Below are positions 24,996 to 34,135 of a stretch of 64,000 bases of DNA, piece after piece. Source of the stretch: Betaproteobacteria bacterium UKL13-2 (GTDB lineage: Bacteria; Pseudomonadota; Gammaproteobacteria; Burkholderiales; Usitatibacteraceae). The stretch covers positions 2,351,733 to 2,415,732 of the forward strand of contig CP012157.1 in NCBI GenBank assembly GCA_001602455.1, given 5' to 3'. Positions within the stretch are counted from its first letter, which is position 1. Each line of letters starts with the position of its first letter. Below the pieces are notes generated by a model. It ran no database searches. It saw nothing but the letters and a program-made list of their open reading frames with translations, and had not been told where the DNA came from. A program made the position numbers and the translations under genes.

Positions 24996-26213
24996 TTAAG
25001 GAGATTTTGCACTTTTTTCAACCCAAGCGGACAGATTTGACGCCAGATCGGGCAGTTTCATCTGCGAGGCTGTCCAACGGTGGGCGTGGACCGCGATCTC
25101 CGGAAGGTGGCTCAAATAGTCCTGCCAAAGACGGCCAAGCGATTCTGAGCCGACTATCTGCTCGGACGGAATGTCGTTTAACCGGTGCCACAACCGTCTA
25201 AGGCTGCTTTCAGCAGGCGGCGCGAGCCCTCTGCAATAAAGGTCCAAAAACGCTTCGAGCTTGGGCCAATGGACGCGATCATCCTGCGGATAGATCTGCC
25301 AAACAAATGGTTTGCCCGTCCATATTGCTCGAACCAATGAGTCTTCCCCGCGTACAAACAACAGATCGAAGGACGCCAACATTGCGTCAAATTCCCGCTG
25401 CGGGACAAACGCTGCCACGTCGAGCTTTGGCAGGTGGGCAGCCGCCAACCTGTCGGCTAGCGCACCGGCGGGAACCGTTAACGCCTGTACCTGCGGCGAC
25501 TCGGCTACCACCGACGCCACTGCGGCGCTTGCCCGCAAATCATAGGCAAACAGGAAGACATTCAGCGGCTGGTGCGTCGCGGTAGAAGGCGGCGGAACTT
25601 GTACGAACCGCTCGCGTATCAACCCCCCGGTGCCCGCTTCGAACCCAGGAAAGAAAAACGTCTTCGCGATGCCGAGTTGCGGGTGGTGTGACGGCAGCAG
25701 GTGATGTTCAGCCACCCAGGATTCCGCGCTGAGATACTCAAGATTCAGCCAATGCGGCTGCGGATGCTGGGCGGCCATGCCGGTTGCGACAATCTCCGGA
25801 AGTTCACAGCCGAATCCCTCAATCACAATATCGGGCACTTCTATAAGCCTGCTGTGTGGGCGAATTTCGGGCCTGCGGTGCTCGCCGTACACTGGGTAAG
25901 TGTCCCGTGTTTGCCAAACCCGTCGCCACGAACTTCGCCCGCTCGCGACGGTTTCGAGAAGTTCCCTATCTGCAAAGTCCCCTATCGGCGGGCACTTCCA
26001 AGCAAAAACCTCTGTTTCGCCGCACCACTGCTTGGGTTTCGTGTCGTCGATGGTTGGTTCAATCCTGCGAAACGCGGTCAGATCATCCACCACGAGTCGC
26101 ACCCGCCAGCCAAACTCGTCGCCCAACTGACGCGCCAGCCGCCACAACACGCCAATATCGCCAAAGTTATCGACAACGCGACAGTAGATGTCGCAACGTC
26201 GTGCCACGCCCAT
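24996..26213 (-). CDS. earP: EF-P arginine 32 rhamnosyltransferase
   Basis: 405 residues. EarP transfers rhamnose from dTDP-rhamnose onto Arg32 of EF-P. It has an inverting GT-B fold. The conserved N-terminal loop CRVVDNFGDIGVLWRLARQL supplies the catalytic acidic residues D15 and D19. The C-terminal half contains RGEDSLVRAIWTGKPFVWQIYPQDD, the nucleotide-sugar side. It precedes efp, whose Arg32 is present. Confidence 0.95.
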   Translation of the reverse strand: MGVARRCDIYCRVVDNFGDIGVLWRLARQLGDEFGWRVRLVVDDLTAFRRIEPTIDDTKPKQWCGETEVFAWKCPPIGDFADRELLETVASGRSSWRRVWQTRDTYPVYGEHRRPEIRPHSRLIEVPDIVIEGFGCELPEIVATGMAAQHPQPHWLNLEYLSAESWVAEHHLLPSHHPQLGIAKTFFFPGFEAGTGGLIRERFVQVPPPSTATHQPLNVFLFAYDLRASAAVASVVAESPQVQALTVPAGALADRLAAAHLPKLDVAAFVPQREFDAMLASFDLLFVRGEDSLVRAIWTGKPFVWQIYPQDDRVHWPKLEAFLDLYCRGLAPPAESSLRRLWHRLNDIPSEQIVGSESLGRLWQDYLSHLPEIAVHAHRWTASQMKLPDLASNLSAWVEKSAKSP

Positions 26214-26247
26214 GGTGATGCCCCTACTTCCCTACTTCGCTTTACCC

Positions 26248-27279
26248 CTAAGCTCCGACTGCCGCAGCGACAACCGCCTTGGCTCGAACGTATGCAGGAT
26301 CGCTTAATGATGCGGTGCGCTTCGCGTGCATGCGCGTGAGGTGGCTAGACTGAGCCTCGCTCGGCGACACGCCCTCTGCCACTAGGCCTGCCAGTAGTGC
26401 GCCGCAACGGGATTGATCGTTACACAACAACACCATATCGCAGCCGGCATTGAGCGCCGCCATTGCCCGCGACACATCACCGCCAACCACCGAAGCCCCC
26501 TCCATCGTCAGGTCATCAGAAAAAATCACCCCGCGAAAACCGAGCTGATCGCGCAGCACATTTTTTAGCCAATGCCACGAAAATCCGGCGGGCATCGGAT
26601 CGACCTGTTCAAAAATGATGTGTGCCGGCATCACCGAATCGAACTGATCTGCCAGCAATTTGAAGGGCAGCATATCGTCTCCGGCGATGTCGGCGAATGG
26701 GCGCGTGTCGCGTGGAATCTCGTGATGAGAATCCGCCTTTACAAAACCGTGACCGGGAAAATGTTTTGCGCACGACGCCACGCCGACCGCGGCCAAACCG
26801 GCGATGACCTCGCCCGCCAATGCAGCCACGGTTGCGGGCTCTCGGCCAAACGATCGATCACCGATGACAGTCGACCCTCCCCAGTCAAGGTCAAGTACGG
26901 GGGCAAAGGAAAAATCCAGCCCGTGTGCAGCCATCTCGGTGCCGATAACAACACCGACCGCGTGCGCTAACGCCAACCCGTGTTGTGGATTTTTCTGCCA
27001 CGCCGCACCGACAGCCCGCATCGGCGGGATGATGGTGAAGCCGTCGTGGAAGCGTTGCACCCGCCCGCCTTCTTGATCTACCACTATCGTCAGGTGTGGC
27101 GTCCTCAATGCGCGAATAGATGCCGTTAATGCCTTGAGTTGCGCGGGGTCTGCGTAATTTCGCGCAAACAGAATCACGCCGCCCATCAACGGGTGCATCA
27201 AGCGTTCCCGATCCGCCTCGGTTAACACCAGTCCCTCAACATCGCCCATGACGGGCCCTAGCAACATCTGCGTTGTCAT
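26248..27279 (-). CDS. nagZ: Beta-N-acetylglucosaminidase (peptidoglycan recycling)
   Basis: 343 residues, GH3 family. NagZ removes GlcNAc from GlcNAc-anhydromuropeptides in the cytoplasm. The KHFPGHGFVKADSHHEIP segment holds the catalytic His/Asp loop, and VDQEGGRVQRF and DDLTMEGA (nucleophile Asp in SDDLTM) are present. No signal peptide. It follows acpS after the unusual 130-bp C-rich intergenic block. Confidence 0.95.
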   Translation of the reverse strand: MTTQMLLGPVMGDVEGLVLTEADRERLMHPLMGGVILFARNYADPAQLKALTASIRALRTPHLTIVVDQEGGRVQRFHDGFTIIPPMRAVGAAWQKNPQHGLALAHAVGVVIGTEMAAHGLDFSFAPVLDLDWGGSTVIGDRSFGREPATVAALAGEVIAGLAAVGVASCAKHFPGHGFVKADSHHEIPRDTRPFADIAGDDMLPFKLLADQFDSVMPAHIIFEQVDPMPAGFSWHWLKNVLRDQLGFRGVIFSDDLTMEGASVVGGDVSRAMAALNAGCDMVLLCNDQSRCGALLAGLVAEGVSPSEAQSSHLTRMHAKRTASLSDPAYVRAKAVVAAAVGA

Positions 27280-27300
27280 AACCTATTGATCTCCAATCAT

Positions 27301-27421
27301 TGTTCCTAAACCCTAAAATTCTAAAACCCCAAACCCCTAAGACCCCTAAGACCCCTAAGACCCCAACCCCCCCAAACCCCTAAGACTCCAAACCCCTAAA
27401 GCCTCAAAACCCTAAGACTCC
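27301..27421. repeat. Telomere-like (C4TAAGA)n low-complexity block
   Basis: The plus strand reads CCTAAACCCTAAAATTC..., then repeated CCCCTAAGA units (about 27334-27360), and more CCCCAAACCCCTAAG variants up to the acpS stop. The minus strand thus carries runs GGGGTCTTAGGGGTCTTAGGGG, with clear G-quadruplex potential in the acpS-nagZ transcript. No gene in it. Confidence 0.85.
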
Positions 27422-27807
27422 AAGACGACGAACGCAATCGCATGATCTTGTTCGTCAGATATTGAAATGTGCGTGCGATTGACACCGGCGTCATTGAGGC
27501 GTGCTTGTAACGCAGCGCTCACCGCAAGCACAGGTTTGCCCTTCGTATCGTGTGTCACTTGCACATCATGCCACCCGACCGCTTCGCCAATACCTGTTCC
27601 AAAGGCTTTGGAAAACGCCTCTTTCGCCGCAAACCGTTTTGCCAGAAAACGTGCGGGGGCAGTTGTGTGGGGCGAGGTTTTGTAATGTGTGTATTCGGCC
27701 ACCTCGGCTTCACTCAGGATGCGATGCAAAAACCGGTCGCCGTGTTTGAACAACCCCTCTTCAATACGTTTGACGGCGACGATGTCAGTGCCAATTCCAA
27801 AAATCAC
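27412..27807 (-). CDS. acpS: Holo-[acyl-carrier-protein] synthase
   Basis: 131 residues. Transfers 4'-phosphopantetheine from CoA to acyl carrier protein. IGTDIVAVKRIE near the start supplies the Mg-binding Asp and RFAAKEAFSKAFGTG the second conserved block. GTG start overlaps the pdxJ stop by one base (TAGTG), so it is coupled to pdxJ. The stop lies at the edge of the C-rich repeat. Confidence 0.96.
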   Translation of the reverse strand: MIFGIGTDIVAVKRIEEGLFKHGDRFLHRILSEAEVAEYTHYKTSPHTTAPARFLAKRFAAKEAFSKAFGTGIGEAVGWHDVQVTHDTKGKPVLAVSAALQARLNDAGVNRTHISISDEQDHAIAFVVLES

Positions 27808-28592
27808 TAGCCAGCCCTTCCCTGTCTAGGCCGCGCCGTATGGCCCGTTACCCCTTGAGGCACGCTACCGATGGCGTCAAGATAGAGCTGCACTGTCTTG
27901 GCGAGGCCAAATTCGAGTGCATCCGCAACTAACGCATGACCAATAGAGACTTCAAGCAACGCCGGGATCGCGGCGACGAAATCTGGCAGGTTGTCCAAAT
28001 TCAAATCGTGTCCGGCGTTAACGCCAAGACCGGCGAACGTGGCTGCGACTGCGGTGGCAACATAAGCGTCCAAGGTCGCTCGCCCCGCTGTTCGCCCGAA
28101 ATTAGCCGCGTAGGGCTCGGTATAGAGCTCAATTCGATCCGCGCCAAGCGCCTTGACTTGCGACATTACCGCCGGCAGCGGATCTATGAACAAACTGACT
28201 CGCACCCCAAGCGATCTGATGTCATCAATGATGGGCCGCAGGCGATCACCATCCTTTGCGATGTCCCAGCCGTGGTCAGAGGTGAACTGCCCCGACTCAT
28301 CCGGTACCAAGGTGCATTGATCCGGGCGTGTGGCGCGGACAAAGTCCATCAGGTTGTGGAAGGGATTACCTTCAATATTGAATTCGCGATCTGGATACTT
28401 TTCCATGAGAGTCGCCAGACGGGCAACGTCGTTTGCGCGCACATGTCGACCGTCAGGGCGCGGATGAATCGTGATGCCATGGGCACCCGCATCAAGCGCG
28501 ATGCGAGCGAATTTTTCCACGTCCGGGATGCCTAGGGCTCGGGTGTTGCGCAGGAGCGCAATTTTGTTCACGTTCACACTGAGTTTTGTCAT
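27807..28592 (-). CDS. pdxJ: Pyridoxine 5'-phosphate synthase
   Basis: 261 residues, TIM barrel. PdxJ condenses 1-deoxyxylulose 5-phosphate with 3-amino-2-oxopropyl phosphate in vitamin B6 synthesis. VNVNKIALLRNTR starts the barrel; HPRPDGRHVRANDV, ELYTEPYA and GVNAGHDLNLDNL are the conserved active-site loops. It is somewhat longer at the C-terminus than many homologues (TGHTARPRQGRAG). In the era-recO-pdxJ-acpS arrangement, here two genes lie between recO and pdxJ. Confidence 0.96.
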   Translation of the reverse strand: MTKLSVNVNKIALLRNTRALGIPDVEKFARIALDAGAHGITIHPRPDGRHVRANDVARLATLMEKYPDREFNIEGNPFHNLMDFVRATRPDQCTLVPDESGQFTSDHGWDIAKDGDRLRPIIDDIRSLGVRVSLFIDPLPAVMSQVKALGADRIELYTEPYAANFGRTAGRATLDAYVATAVAATFAGLGVNAGHDLNLDNLPDFVAAIPALLEVSIGHALVADALEFGLAKTVQLYLDAIGSVPQGVTGHTARPRQGRAG

Positions 28593-28702
28593 AGCCGTAT
28601 TCTACGAGATGGGGGGCTGGCAGGCTTTTGCGAGTGGGGGAATCGGGCTCAAGACACGTTCGCACTTAACACCCGTTCGAACTTAAGACCGGTCTAACGG
28701 AT

Positions 28703-29563
28703 CTACGTGAGCGTGAAGCGTGTTTCCAACAGACTTTCAAGACCAAACTCTGCCAACAACGCGCCCAAGCGCTCCTTTGCCGCATGAGACTTGCCGGAAT
28801 CCCCAACGTAGCGGGCGATGATAAGCTCATTTTTCAAGCTATGTTCCCATCCGACAAGCTCAGTCACGGTGACTTGATAACCGGATGCTTCAAGGTACAA
28901 ACACCGGAGTACATTCGTCAGTTGGCTCCCTACTTCACGCGTATGAATTGGATGACGCCATAACTCCGCCAACGGTGTGCGCGATAGGGAACGCGCTTTA
29001 TCGAGATTCAACTTGCGTGAAACTTCCGCCTGACAGCACGGCACCAACACCATAAACTTCGCGCGTTTCTGCCGCCCAAATTGAATGGCGTCATCGGTCG
29101 CAGTGTCGCAAGCGTGCAGCGCGGTGACCACGTCGATTTGCGCGGGAAGTGTGTTGGAATCGGTCGCCTCGGCCACACTTGACGCGATGAAAGACATGCG
29201 CTCAAAACCTAACGCCGAGGCCAGTGCGCGCGATTTGGCGACCAACTCTTCCCGCGCTTCGATGCCGTAGATGTGCCCCGCTAGGCGACCTTTGAAAAAC
29301 AAGTCATAGAGGATAAAGCCGAGATAAGACTTGCCTGCGCCGTGGTCAGCCAACGTCACCGGTCTATCCGAGGCCGCCAGCTCGACCAAGATCTTCTCAA
29401 TGAACTGATAGAGATGGTAGACCTGCTTTAACTTACGCCGTGAATCCTGATTGAGCTTGCCGTCGCGGGTCAGAATATGCAGCGCTTGTAGTAGCTCAAT
29501 CGATTGCCCCGGCCGAAGCTCCGCCGCAAGCGCCTGTACACCAGTGAGCCTCGCTTTGCTCAA
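28703..29563 (-). CDS. Class I SAM-dependent methyltransferase (Methyltransf_32-like)
   Basis: 286 residues. The SAM-binding loop is DHGAGKSYLGFILYD near residue 73, an acidic IEARE follows, and the ALHACDTATDDAI and VLVPCCQAE segments are typical of the METTL25/Methyltransf_32 group. Substrate unknown; an RNA or small-molecule target is possible. TTG start overlaps the DUF1415 stop (TTGA), so it is coupled to recO-DUF1415. pdxJ starts 110 bp downstream of its stop. Confidence 0.8.
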   Translation of the reverse strand: MSKARLTGVQALAAELRPGQSIELLQALHILTRDGKLNQDSRRKLKQVYHLYQFIEKILVELAASDRPVTLADHGAGKSYLGFILYDLFFKGRLAGHIYGIEAREELVAKSRALASALGFERMSFIASSVAEATDSNTLPAQIDVVTALHACDTATDDAIQFGRQKRAKFMVLVPCCQAEVSRKLNLDKARSLSRTPLAELWRHPIHTREVGSQLTNVLRCLYLEASGYQVTVTELVGWEHSLKNELIIARYVGDSGKSHAAKERLGALLAEFGLESLLETRFTLT

Positions 29564-30156
29564 ACCGAATCTCCCGTGTCACCAATTCGAGGCGGCACCG
29601 TCGGCCCCACATCCAAAGCGGCATAACCAGCCGGCCCAAGCGCTTCGAGTGTCGCAATGTTTTTCAGATAGATTGACTCAGCCTCTGGGAACGCGACGAC
29701 GGCGGCATCAATGCTGGCCTCGCGCAGTAGATGTAGCGTCGGATAGGGAGCGCGATTGGTCGCGTTGGCGATGTCGTCCGGCGAGGTCCCCGCAAACTGA
29801 AACTGCGGATGGAAGCTGGCGATCTGCAAAACACCGTCGAGTTTCATTTCAACGAGCAACTGATCCGCGAGCGCCAAACAGTCATTAAAATCGAGGAAAT
29901 TGGGGAATAAAAATGGCGCAACCAACAACGTCGTGCTGCGCTGTTCGGGATCACGCTCTACCAGTGCCGCAAGCTCGTCGGCGAGTGCCAGCAACAGAGA
30001 TTCGGCGTCGGCAGCAGCCGTTACGGCGTAATGGATCTGCCCCTTGGTATGAACCACCTTGGCGAATGGACAAAGATTGAGCCCAATAACAGCGCGCTCC
30101 AGCCACCGCCGTGTGTCCTGCTCAATACTTGCCGCAATCGTTACTTCCACTTTCAT
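29560..30156 (-). CDS. DUF1415 family protein
   Basis: 198 residues with the family hallmarks GLNLCPFAKVV, ASFHPQFQFAGTSPDDIAN and NRAPYPTLHLLREAS. Widely conserved in proteobacteria, function unknown. Start ATG overlaps the recO stop (ATGA), and its stop overlaps the methyltransferase start. Confidence 0.9.
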   Translation of the reverse strand: MKVEVTIAASIEQDTRRWLERAVIGLNLCPFAKVVHTKGQIHYAVTAAADAESLLLALADELAALVERDPEQRSTTLLVAPFLFPNFLDFNDCLALADQLLVEMKLDGVLQIASFHPQFQFAGTSPDDIANATNRAPYPTLHLLREASIDAAVVAFPEAESIYLKNIATLEALGPAGYAALDVGPTVPPRIGDTGDSV

Positions 30157-30896
30157 TTCATCTCACGAATAAGTTGGCGCGTGTGTAAAGACTTATCGCC
30201 GAGGTGATGATTGATGACGCGCCGCATAAGTTGTTTAGCTTGCGCGAGTGCGGCTGAATCGGAAAACTCAGCTTGTGATAACGCGACCAGTGTGCTGCCA
30301 CTTAACTTGACCGGGTCAACCGTGCGGATTTCGTGCTGGCTGGTGAGACGCACTGGGCCGCGCTCAACGACGTACAAGTATTCGGCAGTTGGATCGATGG
30401 CGGCATCGGAATCCGCCTCGTGGGTCAGCGTCAGGCCGTAACCCAGTTCTTCGAGCATTTTGAGCTCGAACCGGCGCAGTGCCGTCTCGATTTCTCTCGA
30501 TACGCGATCACCATTTTGTAACCCGGCGAGCACACCAATCGTCTCACCGTATTGATCAAACAGTTGCTCGTGTGCGTCGTCTTTCACCGCCAGTTTCAAC
30601 AGTAGCTCATTGACGTAGAACGCCGCCATCAGCGCTGCTCCGCGAATCTGCGGATTGATGCGTTGGTGGTCGGCGGCCTTTAGTGTCTTCATGTCAGCTT
30701 TGCCAAACCATTCGAGCGACAAAGGTTGAAAAGCGTTTAACGCGTATTTGCTTGATACGCCGCGCTTGGCACCCTTGGCAACCATCGCGACTCTGCCATG
30801 TGTACGGGTAAATGTTTCGAGGATCAGGCTAGTCTCTTTGTACGGATAGCTGTGCAGCACAAAGCCATCACTGGCGAAACTGGTTGACGTTCTCAT
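30153..30896 (-). CDS. recO: DNA repair protein RecO
   Basis: 247 residues from ATG 30896 (MRTSTSFASDGFVLHSYPYKETS). It loads RecA with RecR on SSB-coated DNA. The N-terminal OB-fold (GFVLHSYPYKETSLILETFTRTHGRVAMVAKGAK) and the helical C-terminal domain are typical. The frame is open 24 codons further, but that would overlap era; ATG 30896 lies 5 bp after the era stop. Confidence 0.95.
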   Translation of the reverse strand: MRTSTSFASDGFVLHSYPYKETSLILETFTRTHGRVAMVAKGAKRGVSSKYALNAFQPLSLEWFGKADMKTLKAADHQRINPQIRGAALMAAFYVNELLLKLAVKDDAHEQLFDQYGETIGVLAGLQNGDRVSREIETALRRFELKMLEELGYGLTLTHEADSDAAIDPTAEYLYVVERGPVRLTSQHEIRTVDPVKLSGSTLVALSQAEFSDSAALAQAKQLMRRVINHHLGDKSLHTRQLIREMK

Positions 30897-30901
30897 CCCG
30901 A

Positions 30902-31810
30902 CTATTGATAGCCGTACTGCTTGACCAGTGCCTCGTCGTCCGCCCAACCCTTTTTGACGCGCACCCACAATTCGAGATAAACCTTACCGTCGAACATGGC
31001 TTCCATATCGCGCCGCGCGTCGGTACCAATGCGTTTAAGGCGCTCACCCTTCTCGCCAATAATCATCGCTTTCTGGGTTTGTTTTTCGACAACGATGGTG
31101 GCAAAAATGCGGCGGAGTGCGCCTTCGACTTCAAACTTTTCAATCATCACACTGACGCTGTAAGGTAATTCATCCCCCACTTGGCGAAACACTTTCTCGC
31201 GAATAAACTCGGCCGCGATAAACCGTTCGGACTTATCGGTCAATTCATCGTCTGAGTAGATGGCCGGTTGTGAAGGCAGCAGCGGTCGAATAACACGCTT
31301 GAGCTCCTCCATGCTGCCCGGATTTTTGATGCTGACCGGAACCACCGCAGTGAACGCGAAGCGTTGCTGGAGATCAGCCAGAAACGGGAGCATCCTCGCC
31401 GGCTCCTTCGCCCGATCAGACTTCGTCACGACCAGCACCACCTTGGCTGAAGACGGCAGCGCCTTGAGCACGGCTTCATCGGCATCACCAAACCGGAGTG
31501 CCTCGACCGCGAATACAACAACATCAGCATCGTCGGCGGTATTTGCAACGGTTCGATTCAGCACCCGGTTCAACGCGTTTTTGTGGACTTTTTGAAACCC
31601 CGGTGTATCCAAAAAAAGAAACTGCGTTGTCGCATCAGTGAGGATACCGGTAATGCGGTGACGAGTGGTCTGCGCTTTATTGGAGGTGATACTTACTTTT
31701 TGACCGACGAGGTGATTTAGCAACGTCGACTTGCCGACGTTGGGTCTCCCCACAATGGCGATCGTGCCGCAATGAAACTCTTGGTTCGGCTCAGTATTGT
31801 GATTGGTCAC
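30902..31810 (-). CDS. era: GTPase Era
   Basis: 302 residues; 16S rRNA maturation and 30S assembly GTPase. G1 GRPNVGKSTL, G2/G3 DTPGFQ, G4 TKSD, and a C-terminal KH domain (IIGEKGERLKRIGTDARRDMEAMFDGKVYLELWVRVK). The GTG start overlaps the rnc stop (GTGA). Confidence 0.97.
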   Translation of the reverse strand: MTNHNTEPNQEFHCGTIAIVGRPNVGKSTLLNHLVGQKVSITSNKAQTTRHRITGILTDATTQFLFLDTPGFQKVHKNALNRVLNRTVANTADDADVVVFAVEALRFGDADEAVLKALPSSAKVVLVVTKSDRAKEPARMLPFLADLQQRFAFTAVVPVSIKNPGSMEELKRVIRPLLPSQPAIYSDDELTDKSERFIAAEFIREKVFRQVGDELPYSVSVMIEKFEVEGALRRIFATIVVEKQTQKAMIIGEKGERLKRIGTDARRDMEAMFDGKVYLELWVRVKKGWADDEALVKQYGYQ

Positions 31811-32493
31811 GCGATACCTTTGGCTTGGATTTTGGCGAGGATTTTCGTCGCCGCATCCTGTTCAGCCGCACGACGCGTCGCGCCCCGCCCTTCGACCTTG
31901 AATGCAGGCCGCTCGGTGATGCATTCGACATAGAAGGTCTGCTGGTGAGCCGCGCCCTCAATGCGCTTAACCATGTACTGTGGTAACGCGTGGCGGCGTG
32001 CCTGCTGCCATTCTTGCAATGCCGTCTTTGCGTCCTTCGAGGGATGGTTTTGCTCAGGTGCGTTTAAGCGTGTTGCCAATAATCGCGCCACCAAGCCACT
32101 GGCGGCATCAAAGCCGCCATCCAGAAATACCGCTCCAATCAGCGACTCGATGGCGTCGGCGAGAATTGACGGGCGGGACGCACCACCGGTTTTGACTTCG
32201 CCTTCGCCAAGCCGAAGCACGCTACCGATCTCTACCTGCTCGGCAATACTGGCGAGGACATTTTGATTGACAAGGTTCGACCGCAGACGACTTAACTCGC
32301 CTTCTTGCATCGCCGGAAATTTTTCGTAAGTCAACTTGGCGACCACCAAGTTCAGCATCGCGTCGCCCAAAAACTCCAAGCGCTCGTTGTGTGGCGTACC
32401 AAAACTGCGGTGCGTGGTGGCCTCAACGAGCAGCGCTGCGTTCTCAAAGCGATAGCCAATTCGCTCAGCGAGTGCGGTAGCGGCAGGACTCAT
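31807..32493 (-). CDS. rnc: Ribonuclease III
   Basis: 228 residues. The double-strand RNA endonuclease signature is NERLEFLGDAMLNLVV, with a second acidic cluster at DAIESLIGAVFLDGG. A C-terminal dsRNA-binding domain is present (KTALQEWQQARRHALPQY...GRGATRRAAEQDAATKIL). Coupled to era. Confidence 0.97.
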   Translation of the reverse strand: MSPAATALAERIGYRFENAALLVEATTHRSFGTPHNERLEFLGDAMLNLVVAKLTYEKFPAMQEGELSRLRSNLVNQNVLASIAEQVEIGSVLRLGEGEVKTGGASRPSILADAIESLIGAVFLDGGFDAASGLVARLLATRLNAPEQNHPSKDAKTALQEWQQARRHALPQYMVKRIEGAAHQQTFYVECITERPAFKVEGRGATRRAAEQDAATKILAKIQAKGIA

Positions 32494-32520
32494 GGCGCAA
32501 TCGCCTTCAACGACTATTTC

Positions 32521-32979
32521 TTACCGATGATCCGCCGTGCTCGCCGAAAAATCGATCAGCAGGGTGTATCCAGGAAACAATGGCACGTTGGCCTGCCAAA
32601 CCGCGCTAACGACGGTTTCATTGTTCTCTTTGCCGATCTCAAGGTCGGCACCTCTGAGTACCACAATGTTGTCAATCACGCGACGGCGGTCAAAATTGTT
32701 TCTAATTTCTGCGACTGTCCCCGATTTGACTTCCTCACTCCTTGCCATCGCGGAAATAACCTTCTTCACACTGAGATACTCAATGTAGTGAGGTATCAAC
32801 TTCAGCCCCCCCAAAATGATCACGCCCGCCACCACGAAATACAGGCAAAGCGTCACAAAACCAACGCCCCGCTGCTTCGCGCATGGTGCGCGCCACACCT
32901 GCCGCCGCGTGCGCGAACTAAACTCCGAAGAGTTGGGTAGCGTAAAAATTGGGGTGGGCGTCATATTCATGTTTCTCAT
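32521..32979 (-). CDS. DUF4845 membrane protein
   Basis: 152 residues. A basic, Pro/Arg-containing N-terminus leads into one transmembrane helix (GVGFVTLCLYFVVAGVIILGGL) and a small periplasmic domain. It lies between lepB and rnc, the invariant place of DUF4845 in betaproteobacteria. Function unknown. The start is uncertain; a shorter form from MTPTPIF is possible. Confidence 0.85.
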   Translation of the reverse strand: MRNMNMTPTPIFTLPNSSEFSSRTRRQVWRAPCAKQRGVGFVTLCLYFVVAGVIILGGLKLIPHYIEYLSVKKVISAMARSEEVKSGTVAEIRNNFDRRRVIDNIVVLRGADLEIGKENNETVVSAVWQANVPLFPGYTLLIDFSASTADHR

Positions 32980-33000
32980 ATCGCTTTCAGTGGCAAACCA

Positions 33001-34014
33001 TTATTCAATCGTTGTGCCAATGCGTTTTAAGTTACCAAAATTCATCCAGACCATGACCGCTTTTCCAACGATGTTTTCCTCGGGTACAAATCCCCAGTAA
33101 CGACCATCGTCGCTGTTGTCGCGGCTGTCACCCATCATCAGGTAATGACCTGCTGGCACCTTACACGTCAGGCCCTCATCATTGTAAGTGCAATTCGATT
33201 TACTTGGGAACTGGCGCACCCGCCCCAAGTCGAGCGACGGGTATCGTGGATCCACCATCATCTGGTGCGGTTTTTCGGCCAATTGCTCGGCAAAGGTCTC
33301 AAAAAAACGCACGGCGCCGCCTTCCGTTTCGGTATAACTTCCCAGCGCCTGAGTGGCAACCGCCTTTCCATTCAGCGTTAGTCGCTTGTCTTTATAAGAA
33401 ATCACATCGCCCGGTATCCCGATCACGCGCTTGATGAAATCTTTGGTCGTATCCTCTGGGTACCGGAAAACCATCACGTCTGCGCGTTGAGGCAAATTGA
33501 TATCGACAATTTTCTTGTTGATCACGGGCACCCGAATTCCGTAGGTAAATTTGTTGACCAAAATGAAGTCACCAACCAGTAAGGTGGGAACCATCGAGCC
33601 AGACGGAATCTTAAAAGGCTCATAAAAAAACGAACGAAGCAGAAATACGATCAGGATGACCGGGAAAAAACTTTTGGCCATCTCGACGAGCACCGGTTCT
33701 TGCGACTCGGGGGCGCGTTTGGCACGAAAAATCAAGCGATCGGCCAGCCAAATCACGCCCGTCGTCGTGGTTGCGGTCAGCAATACGGCAGCGAACCCCA
33801 TGACCTCTTTGAACGTCAGCATCACCAGCGAGGCAAAAAACAGAACTGGCCACGCAATTTCAAGCATGGTGTGAATCATAAAACGGCCATTTTCGCCGGA
33901 ACCGATCGCTTGCTCTGTCGCAGTGCGAACCTCCTGCTTGCCGACAAAGAAGCTCGCGACGATGACGATCACGCTCGCGGCAATGGCCAACCAACCAATC
34001 ATTTCCCAATTCAT
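33001..34014 (-). CDS. lepB: Signal peptidase I
   Basis: 337 residues. Removes Sec signal peptides at the inner membrane. N-terminal transmembrane helices precede the catalytic Ser140 (SGSMVPTL) and Lys195 (DFIKRVIGIPGD). C-terminal box GDSRDNSDDGRYWGFVP is intact. It follows lepA after about 120 bp without a recognisable gene. Confidence 0.96.
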   Translation of the reverse strand: MNWEMIGWLAIAASVIVIVASFFVGKQEVRTATEQAIGSGENGRFMIHTMLEIAWPVLFFASLVMLTFKEVMGFAAVLLTATTTTGVIWLADRLIFRAKRAPESQEPVLVEMAKSFFPVILIVFLLRSFFYEPFKIPSGSMVPTLLVGDFILVNKFTYGIRVPVINKKIVDINLPQRADVMVFRYPEDTTKDFIKRVIGIPGDVISYKDKRLTLNGKAVATQALGSYTETEGGAVRFFETFAEQLAEKPHQMMVDPRYPSLDLGRVRQFPSKSNCTYNDEGLTCKVPAGHYLMMGDSRDNSDDGRYWGFVPEENIVGKAVMVWMNFGNLKRIGTTIE

Positions 34015-34135
34015 TATGTATTTCCTGCCCTATTTAATCGACCATCAAGATTTGGTGCGCCAAGCCCTGCGCCAGCAAGCGATTTGTGACCAATCGCCAT
34101 ATTGCTGCCACAGACACCCTTGGCTGCACACCAGA

